Origin: an uncultured Actinomycetes bacterium
GTDB taxonomy: Bacteria > Actinomycetota > Actinomycetes > Nanopelagicales > Nanopelagicaceae
Assembly: GCA_903928395.1 (NCBI GenBank)
Contig: CAIYQS010000099.1
Span: forward strand, 1-7,924
Reading direction: 5' to 3'
DNA: 7,924 nt
Shown: positions 1 through 3,607 of the stretch, one piece after another
Position numbering within the stretch: position 1 is the stretch's first letter
Layout: each line of letters opens with the position of its first letter
Made by a program: the position numbers and the translations under genes
Notes under the pieces: model-generated
Told to the model about the DNA's origin: nothing
The model's database searches: none
What the model saw: only the letters and a program-made list of their open reading frames with translations

Positions 1-680
1 ATTGCTGCAACTGAACCCTTTGACTGCAAGAGGGACTTGGTGTTGGAAGCATCAGAGATGCCACCACCAAAGGCGACCATCCATGCACCGAGGCGATTGA
101 GATCGGCATCGACGCACATTGGAAGGATCTTCTTTTTCAGTAGGAGCTTTGCTTGGGTATCGAACTGGGCAACTGTGGTTGGCAGTGCTTTGATTCCAGC
201 CTTCTTCATCAAGATTGAGTTACCTTCAAGAACCAATGGGTTGGCGTCTTTTGGAAGTCCAATAATTTGGCCGCCTTGCGTGTAAGGGGTCAAGTAGCTT
301 GGGTTGAATGCCGAAAGGCTGAACTTAGAAGCAGTAATGAATGGAGTCAGGTCGGCTAGTACTCCTTGTTGCTGCCAGAGTTGAGAGTCACTCGAGTTCA
401 GGTAGAAAGCATCAGGTGCGGTATTTGATGCAAACTTTGCTGCCATATCCGTTTCATAGTTTCCAGTATCAACTTGTAGGTTGACTGCGATCCCCGGATT
501 GCGGCTTTCGAATGTTGCGATTGTGTCATTGAGCGCTGCTGCCTCTGCAGGCGAAGAGCCCCATGTCCCAACCGTGATAGTTACAGGTGCTGCCGTGTCT
601 GCATGTACGGCTACGGCGAAAGGTACGGTTAATACCAATGCGACGAGTGCCGAAGTTAAACTCAGACGTTTTTTATCCAT
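1..680 (-). CDS. Sugar ABC transporter substrate-binding protein (partial, 5' part)
   Basis: This is the N-terminal ~226 residues of an extracellular solute-binding protein (family 1 type); the rest lies beyond the left edge. It would capture a sugar or oligosaccharide outside the cell for an ABC importer. The start reads MDKKRLSLTS, followed by a hydrophobic stretch (residues ~8-25) and a likely signal peptidase I site after VHA (residue 27). The mature part opens with VTITVGTWGS, typical of the family, then NPGIAVNLQ, APDAFYLNSSD, GLPKDANPLV and GAWMVAFGGG. No lipobox cysteine is visible, which is unusual for a monoderm binding protein. GAGGAGG ends 3 bases before ATG 680; an in-frame ATG at 692 overlaps it and is less likely. 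Diverges from the SGNH hydrolase gene. The family is clear from its motifs; the substrate is not determinable. Confidence 0.87.
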   Translation of the reverse strand, partial: MDKKRLSLTSALVALVLTVPFAVAVHADTAAPVTITVGTWGSSPAEAAALNDTIATFESRNPGIAVNLQVDTGNYETDMAAKFASNTAPDAFYLNSSDSQLWQQQGVLADLTPFITASKFSLSAFNPSYLTPYTQGGQIIGLPKDANPLVLEGNSILMKKAGIKALPTTVAQFDTQAKLLLKKKILPMCVDADLNRLGAWMVAFGGGISDASNTKSLLQSKGSVAA

Positions 681-702
681 GATCCTCCTCATGATCGTTC
701 TA

Positions 703-792
703 ATTTGAACGTTAAAATAAATTTATGCCCCTTCGGGCGAAAAGGGAATAGAAAAAGCTCACATTTCTATAACATTTTTATAACGTTCAAAT
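703..792. promoter_or_regulatory. Pair of inverted 12-bp elements, probable LacI-type operators
   Basis: ATTTGAACGTTA at 703-714 and its exact reverse complement TAACGTTCAAAT at 781-792 face each other across 66 bp between the divergent binding-protein and SGNH genes. Each contains AACGTT, a palindrome centred on CG, as in many LacI-family operators. One copy covers the -35 side of the candidate binding-protein promoter and the other lies in its leader, an arrangement that suits repression by blocking or looping. CGTTC at 696-700 adds a half-site facing GAACG at 707-711. The repeat is seen directly; the regulator is inferred, and no lacI gene is in the window. Confidence 0.5.
766..774 (-). 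promoter_or_regulatory. Candidate extended -10 promoter of the substrate-binding protein gene
   Basis: Read on the minus strand, TGTTATAGA (774 to 766) is a TGn extended -10 motif with TATAGA as the hexamer. No good -35 lies at 17 bp; TTGAAC at 790-785 is 13 bp away and belongs to the operator-like repeat. Transcription from here would give a leader of about 80 nt carrying a small GCCC/GGGC hairpin (727-738) and the downstream operator copy. Confidence 0.35.
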
Positions 793-892
793 CCACTTCG
801 GCTAGGTAAATTGTCGACTAGATGTTTGTAAATAGGAATAGACCCACTAGATTTCGGATCACCTGTAAAGAAAGCGTAAGGAAAAGGGAAAA

Positions 893-1486
893 ATGAGCGT
901 GGATCACATCGTTTTTATAGGAGACAGCGTGACCGACTGCGATCGACTCACCATTCCCCCACACGGATTTGGGTATGTTTCTAAGGTTGCGGCGAAATTG
1001 TCCGATAAGTACCAAATAACCAATGTGGGCACCAGCGGCAATCGGCTGGTTGATTTGGGCCAGCGGTGGGAGCGAGATGTCATCGACAACAAGCCAGACA
1101 TCCTGTCCGTCGCGATTGGTGTCAACGACACCTGGCGACGTTATGACAGTAACGACCTAACCCCCCTGGAGGATTTTGAATCCAGGTACCGCAAGCTTTT
1201 AACCCTGACGAACGAGGCGCTGCGCCCTCAGTTCGTTTTGTGCGAACCTTTCTTGCTTCCAGCCACTGCGGAAATGAATGCTTGGCGTGAGGATCTGGAT
1301 CCAAAAATCAACGCCATTCACAATCTGGCTAAAGAGTTTGATGCGGTAGTTGTTCCCTTCGATCAGATGTTCACCGCAGCCTTAACCGCTCAGACCGTTG
1401 CAGACCTTGCTCCTGACGGCATCCACCCATTGGATGAGGGCCACGAAATGATGGCAAAGCTCTGGGCGGATAAGGTTTTTGGCTGA
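893..1486 (+). CDS. SGNH/GDSL-family hydrolase
   Basis: A 197-residue cytoplasmic SGNH hydrolase, expected to remove acyl groups (often acetyl) from carbohydrates or other small esters. All four signature blocks are visible: block I GDSVTD with the nucleophile Ser12, block II GTSGN (Gly49 region), block III GVND (Gly76, Asn78) and block V DGIH with the catalytic Asp175/His178 pair. No signal peptide or membrane segment is seen, so it would act inside the cell, for example on imported acetylated oligosaccharides. The purine-rich AAGGAAAAGGG lies just before ATG 893. It diverges from a sugar-binding protein gene, which supports a carbohydrate role, though the exact substrate is inference. Length is typical for a single-domain member. 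Confidence 0.9.
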   Translation: MSVDHIVFIGDSVTDCDRLTIPPHGFGYVSKVAAKLSDKYQITNVGTSGNRLVDLGQRWERDVIDNKPDILSVAIGVNDTWRRYDSNDLTPLEDFESRYRKLLTLTNEALRPQFVLCEPFLLPATAEMNAWREDLDPKINAIHNLAKEFDAVVVPFDQMFTAALTAQTVADLAPDGIHPLDEGHEMMAKLWADKVFG

Positions 1487-1503
1487 GGTATTTGCCTCTT
1501 TTT
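1485..1503 (+). terminator. Small intrinsic terminator overlapping the SGNH stop codon
   Basis: GAGGT (1485-1489) can pair with GCCTC (1494-1498; one G-T wobble) around a 4-nt loop, followed directly by TTTTT (1499-1503). The stem begins inside the TGA stop codon of the SGNH gene. The stem is short, so efficiency is uncertain, but the position between this gene and the tRNA fits. Confidence 0.5.
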
Positions 1504-1511
1504 ACGCCTAG

Positions 1512-1517
1512 TAGACT
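1512..1517 (+). promoter_or_regulatory. Candidate -10 box for the tRNA gene
   Basis: TAGACT fits TAnnnT and lies 36 bases before the tRNA, allowing a short 5' leader. The only -35-like hexamer, TTGCCT at 1492-1497, is 14 bp away, which is short, so the assignment is weak. Confidence 0.25.
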
Positions 1518-1553
1518 CTGCACTTCGCCAGTCCTACCGGATGGCATGCGTTA

Positions 1554-1626
1554 GCCCCGATAGCCCAATGGCAGAGGCAGAGGACTTAAAATCCTCCCAG
1601 TGTGGGTTCGACCCCCACTCGGGGCA
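1554..1626 (+). tRNA. tRNA, anticodon UAA (Leu), with a short class I variable loop
   Basis: A 73-nt cloverleaf. The acceptor stem GCCCCGA/TCGGGGC (1554-1560/1619-1625) pairs perfectly. The anticodon stem GAGGA/TCCTC (1580-1584/1592-1596) encloses CTTAAAA, so the anticodon is TAA (1587-1589), reading Leu codon UUA. The T-arm is GTGGG/CCCAC around TTCGACC (1602-1618). The discriminator is A1626, and CCA is not encoded. The variable region is only CCAGT (1597-1601), whereas bacterial tRNA-Leu is normally class II with a long variable arm. The D-stem is imperfect: GCC/GGC pairs cleanly and the next pair needs either a C-A mismatch or a bulged A1575. The fold is clear; charging with Leu is inferred from anticodon and A73. 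Confidence 0.85.
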
Positions 1627-1642
1627 CGCTCGTTAAACTCGC
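1625..1642 (+). repeat. 18-bp direct repeat, left copy at the tRNA 3' end
   Basis: CACGCTCGTTAAACTCGC begins at the last two bases of the tRNA and is repeated exactly at 2908-2925. After the exact block both copies continue with weak similarity (CTGTGTAACC against TTCGTGACC). Together they bracket the toxin-antitoxin operon. It could be an attachment-site or target duplication. It overlaps the tRNA by only two bases, unlike classical tRNA att sites. Confidence 0.8.
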
Positions 1643-1653
1643 CTGTGTAACCA

Positions 1654-2142
1654 TTAGTAAATCGGAAGTTGGTCCATAAGTTTTTCGGAGACTTCCACAA
1701 TTTCTTTTGCCTTATCCAAATCCTGGCGAACGTTATCGGCCGTTAGCTCCGGTTCGGAGACTGGTGGGTACTCACTATTGTGGCGTGAGCGACGCAATCT
1801 ATTGTACGTAACAAGTATGCGACCCAATGGCGGATCAATTTGTGCCTTGAGTGCATCGGATATCACAACATGTCCTCCTTTTGTTGTAGGACGGAGTCCC
1901 TGTACTTCAAGAACAGCAGTAAGTGATTTTCTAGCGGCTGTGTATAGCAACGCGTATGCACCCTCTGGATCATCTTCGGCGGTACTCGCAGACGATGCCA
2001 AATGGTTTTGCGCCTGCTTTAAAAGTCGGTTGGCGTGAGTTCTACTTGCAGTTACTTTCTGCAGCTTCTCCTCTTCAATTAGTGAGTCGATTTTGCCTCG
2101 TCCTTGGCCCCAACTTCCAGCAGGTGGCAATGTTGAACTCAT
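1654..2142 (-). CDS. HEPN-domain protein, probable toxin of an MNT-HEPN module
   Basis: A 162-residue, mostly helical protein. HEPN proteins of such modules are usually RNases that act as toxins. Residues ~35-82 form a first helical part (THANRLLKQAQNHL, then GAYALLYTAARKSLTAVLEV) and GGH (89-91) leads to the second. The region NRLRRSRHNSEYP (114-126) holds the likely catalytic motif: Arg115-x5-His121, with Arg117 and Arg120 nearby and Glu124-Tyr125 following. In HepT toxins a tyrosine close to this His is the AMPylation site; here the spacing is His-x3-Tyr rather than His-x-Tyr, so it is a relative, not a close HepT match. The start codon overlaps the stop of the upstream nucleotidyltransferase gene (ATGA), implying coupled translation. 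HEPN assignment is by motif and partner; RNase activity is inferred. Confidence 0.78.
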   Translation of the reverse strand: MSSTLPPAGSWGQGRGKIDSLIEEEKLQKVTASRTHANRLLKQAQNHLASSASTAEDDPEGAYALLYTAARKSLTAVLEVQGLRPTTKGGHVVISDALKAQIDPPLGRILVTYNRLRRSRHNSEYPPVSEPELTADNVRQDLDKAKEIVEVSEKLMDQLPIY

Positions 2143-2723
2143 AGTGCCGCCTCACTTAAGTCCAAAGTAACGAGTGGCCCCGCTTTAATCGTTTTCAAGA
2201 AGGCACCTTCTCCCTCTTTCCAAGATTTGGGGGACACGCGACGTACGTTGACCTCCCTCTGAAGGATTACCTCTGCTCGTTCAGCTGCTGATTGAATTTC
2301 GTCAAGGTCGGCGACGCCGACCACCAAGACGTCCACATCATTGGGCACGCCTCCGGTAACACCCGAGTAGCGAGCAGCCCACGACCCATAGATGTAAGCA
2401 GCTTCAATCCCGGCAATAGGTGCCAGTTCGCATTTCAGGACTGGCAAAGGCCCATGCGTTACCGCCAATAAGTCTGAAAGGGGTTTAAAAATAATTGAAT
2501 CTTTTTCAGCGCTCACCAACCGGGAGTTCCCTTCCCTCCGATCATGAATGAAACCCGCCTTTAGCAACTTAACAATCTCCTGTTGCACTCCAGGCACAGA
2601 ACTACCGACCCTCCTTGCCACCTCTGTAACGCTGAACTCCTTGGTGGGGTTTAGGTACAACAGGGCGAGCAGGTCCGCCTGGGTTCTAGATCTTAGGATG
2701 GGGAGTAACTGGGAGACTTTCAT
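2139..2723 (-). CDS. Winged-helix/nucleotidyltransferase fusion, probable antitoxin of the MNT-HEPN module
   Basis: A 194-residue two-domain protein. Residues ~10-75 are a winged helix-turn-helix (ADLLALLYLNP, FSVTEVARRVG, VPGVQQEIVKLLKAGFI, then a wing with REGNSRLV). Residues ~100-194 are a minimal nucleotidyltransferase with GSW (113-115) and NDVDVLVVG (128-136), where Asp129 and Asp131 should bind metal. The segment REVNVRRVSPKSW (157-169) has Asn159 where a third acid would be expected; as I recall, REVN is usual in the winged-helix subgroup. In characterised MntA-HepT pairs the nucleotidyltransferase AMPylates and silences the HEPN toxin. The DNA-binding domain suggests it also represses its own promoter, which lies in the palindrome over its start codon. 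ATG 2723 is 7 bases after a TACATT -10 box, so the message is probably leaderless. Confidence 0.82.
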   Translation of the reverse strand: MKVSQLLPILRSRTQADLLALLYLNPTKEFSVTEVARRVGSSVPGVQQEIVKLLKAGFIHDRREGNSRLVSAEKDSIIFKPLSDLLAVTHGPLPVLKCELAPIAGIEAAYIYGSWAARYSGVTGGVPNDVDVLVVGVADLDEIQSAAERAEVILQREVNVRRVSPKSWKEGEGAFLKTIKAGPLVTLDLSEAAL

Positions 2724-2756
2724 AACTCTTAATGTACATTAAGAGTTATGAAAGTC
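2715..2756. repeat. Perfect 42-bp palindrome covering promoter and start codon (probable operator)
   Basis: All 21 base pairs match with no spacer, centred between 2735 and 2736. The right half runs through ACATTAAGAGTTATGAAAGT. On the minus strand the palindrome covers most of the -35, all of the -10 and the first three codons of the nucleotidyltransferase gene. If transcription starts at the ATG, only 9 bases of it enter the mRNA, so it should act as DNA rather than as an RNA hairpin. Autoregulation by the encoded winged-helix domain is the simplest reading. Confidence 0.85.
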
Positions 2757-2758
2757 AA
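2731..2758 (-). promoter_or_regulatory. Promoter of the toxin-antitoxin operon (leaderless start)
   Basis: On the minus strand, TTGACT (2758-2753) and TACATT (2736-2731) are separated by 16 bp, close to sigma70-type consensus. The -10 ends 7 bases before ATG 2723, placing the transcription start at or next to the start codon. By symmetry the plus strand also carries TACATT (2735-2740), but its -35 position reads GAGACT (2713-2718), so any outward promoter would be weaker. Confidence 0.6.
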
Positions 2759-2907
2759 GAAGCTGTATGGGAAAAATCCGAGATTCTCATAGTGGGGAGA
2801 GGCGCCAAATTCGACCTAAACATTGGGTTGGAACTTTTTGATTTTTAGGTTGGAAGACTCAACTTTCTCGGCGCAATCCCCGCTTGAAAACCCAATTGTT
2901 AACACGC
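2757..2907. other. Non-coding stretch between the toxin-antitoxin palindrome and the right repeat
   Basis: No convincing gene is seen. It holds a GGTTGGAA direct repeat (2826-2833, 2848-2855) and a weak ACCTAAA/TTTAGGT inverted repeat (2814-2820/2844-2850), neither strong enough to name. Its right end supplies the -35 side of the MOSC gene promoter. Confidence 0.4.
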
Positions 2908-2922
2908 CACGCTCGTTAAACT
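2896..2922 (+). promoter_or_regulatory. Candidate leaderless promoter of the MOSC gene
   Basis: TAAACT (2917-2922) lies 6 bases before the GTG at 2929, and TTGTTA (2896-2901) sits 15 bp upstream as a possible -35. The -10 is inside the right 18-bp repeat copy while the -35 is in the inserted DNA. No Shine-Dalgarno sequence precedes the GTG, which supports a leaderless transcript. Confidence 0.4.
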
Positions 2923-2925
2923 CGC
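2908..2925 (+). repeat. 18-bp direct repeat, right copy
   Basis: Exact second copy of the element at 1625-1642, 1283 bp downstream. It ends three bases before the GTG start of the MOSC gene. It contains the in-frame stop TAA (2917-2919) that prevents a longer MOSC reading frame, and its candidate -10 box. Confidence 0.8.
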
Positions 2926-2928
2926 TTC

Positions 2929-3576
2929 GTGACCTCGATCGTGGGCCAAGTGCTCTCCATCAACATTGCTCGGCAGAGCCAGGCGCAGACCTGGTCCAAC
3001 TCCGGAAATCGCACCGGAATCAACAAAGTGAGTGTCGATGGTGCTGTCCTTTTCCGCGATGAGGGAGTGGTCGGGGATAACGTTGTCGATCGAGTAAATC
3101 ATGGTGGCTACAACAAAGCGGTCTACGCCTATGCACGTGAAGATGCACTGTGGTGGGAAGAGAGAATCGGTAGGGAAATTGCACCGGGTCAATTTGGGGA
3201 GAATCTGACATCGCTAGATCTGGATCTTTCGGGAGCGGTGATCGGGGAACAATGGCGGATTGGCGAATTACTTCTAGAGGTTTCTGAACCACGGATTCCA
3301 TGCAAAATCTTTGCTGGATTCTGGGATCGCCCTACGCTGATAAAAGAATTTACTGAAGCCAACCGATCGGGCGCATATTTGCGAATCCTGGAAGGTGCAA
3401 CGATCGAAAAGGGGATGAGCATCGAAATCGTGCATCGCCCCGAGCATGGGATCACGATTGGCGATGTCTTTGCAGCCAGGTCCGGTGCGCGCGAAAAAAT
3501 TCGAGAAATAGCTAGCGTGACTAACCTTTCTACCGAATATCAAGATTGGGCGAAGCGGGTTAGCGCAACTGTTTAG
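2929..3576 (+). CDS. MOSC-domain protein, YiiM-like
   Basis: A 215-residue protein with a MOSC beta-barrel (about residues 5-170) and a C-terminal three-helix segment (from HGITIGDVF at ~173), the layout of the E. coli YiiM family. Key features are HGGYNKAVYAY (58-68), GQFGENL (87-93) and the conserved Cys125 in PRIPCKIF. MOSC proteins bind molybdenum cofactor or handle sulfur. YiiM-type members reduce N-hydroxylated bases and amines such as 6-N-hydroxylaminopurine, using an unknown redox partner here. No signal peptide, so cytosolic. GTG 2929 is the first start after an in-frame stop at 2917; GTG 2941 is an alternative. It converges on the alpha-xylosidase gene with only 10 bp between their stops. 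Confidence 0.88.
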   Translation: MTSIVGQVLSINIARQSQAQTWSNSGNRTGINKVSVDGAVLFRDEGVVGDNVVDRVNHGGYNKAVYAYAREDALWWEERIGREIAPGQFGENLTSLDLDLSGAVIGEQWRIGELLLEVSEPRIPCKIFAGFWDRPTLIKEFTEANRSGAYLRILEGATIEKGMSIEIVHRPEHGITIGDVFAARSGAREKIREIASVTNLSTEYQDWAKRVSATV

Positions 3577-3607
3577 AAGCTTAAATTTATCTTTCTAGAA
3601 GTTGCGC
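3563..3607. terminator. Hairpin shared by the convergent MOSC and alpha-xylosidase gene ends
   Basis: GCGCAACT (3563-3570) pairs with AGTTGCGC (3600-3607) and, after a small internal loop, TAGAA (3574-3578) pairs with TTCTA (3593-3597), with a 14-nt AT-rich loop. Both stop codons lie in the structure. There is no T-tract on either side, so it is at best an atypical bidirectional terminator or an mRNA end-protecting hairpin. Confidence 0.4.

Larger units (their letters stand above)
1643..2907. mobile_element. Putative repeat-bounded toxin-antitoxin cassette inserted next to a tRNA
   Basis: The 1265 bp between the two 18-bp repeat copies hold exactly one operon, the winged-helix/nucleotidyltransferase gene plus the HEPN gene, and its 5' control region. 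The HEPN stop lies 11 bp from the left copy. No transposase or recombinase is present, so mobility would depend on outside enzymes or homologous exchange. The repeats and gene content are seen; the mobile nature is inference, based on tRNA-adjacent sites being common insertion hot spots and on MNT-HEPN modules being frequent accessory genes. Confidence 0.45.

Noticed and set aside
37..708. Plus-strand open frames across the left end
   Set aside because: They are antisense shadows of the minus-strand binding-protein gene, which has a clear signal peptide and family motifs.
727..738. GCCC/GGGC hairpin in the binding-protein leader as a riboswitch or attenuator
   Set aside because: The stem is only 4 bp with no T-tract and no second conformer, too little for a structured RNA call.
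2814..2850. ACCTAAA/TTTAGGT inverted repeat as a terminator or element end
   Set aside because: Only 7 bp with a 23-nt loop in AT-rich DNA and no match at the other end of the cassette.
2823..3062. Plus-strand 79-codon frame across the cassette end and into the MOSC gene
   Set aside because: It overlaps most of the MOSC N-terminus in another frame, has no recognisable domain and no ribosome site.
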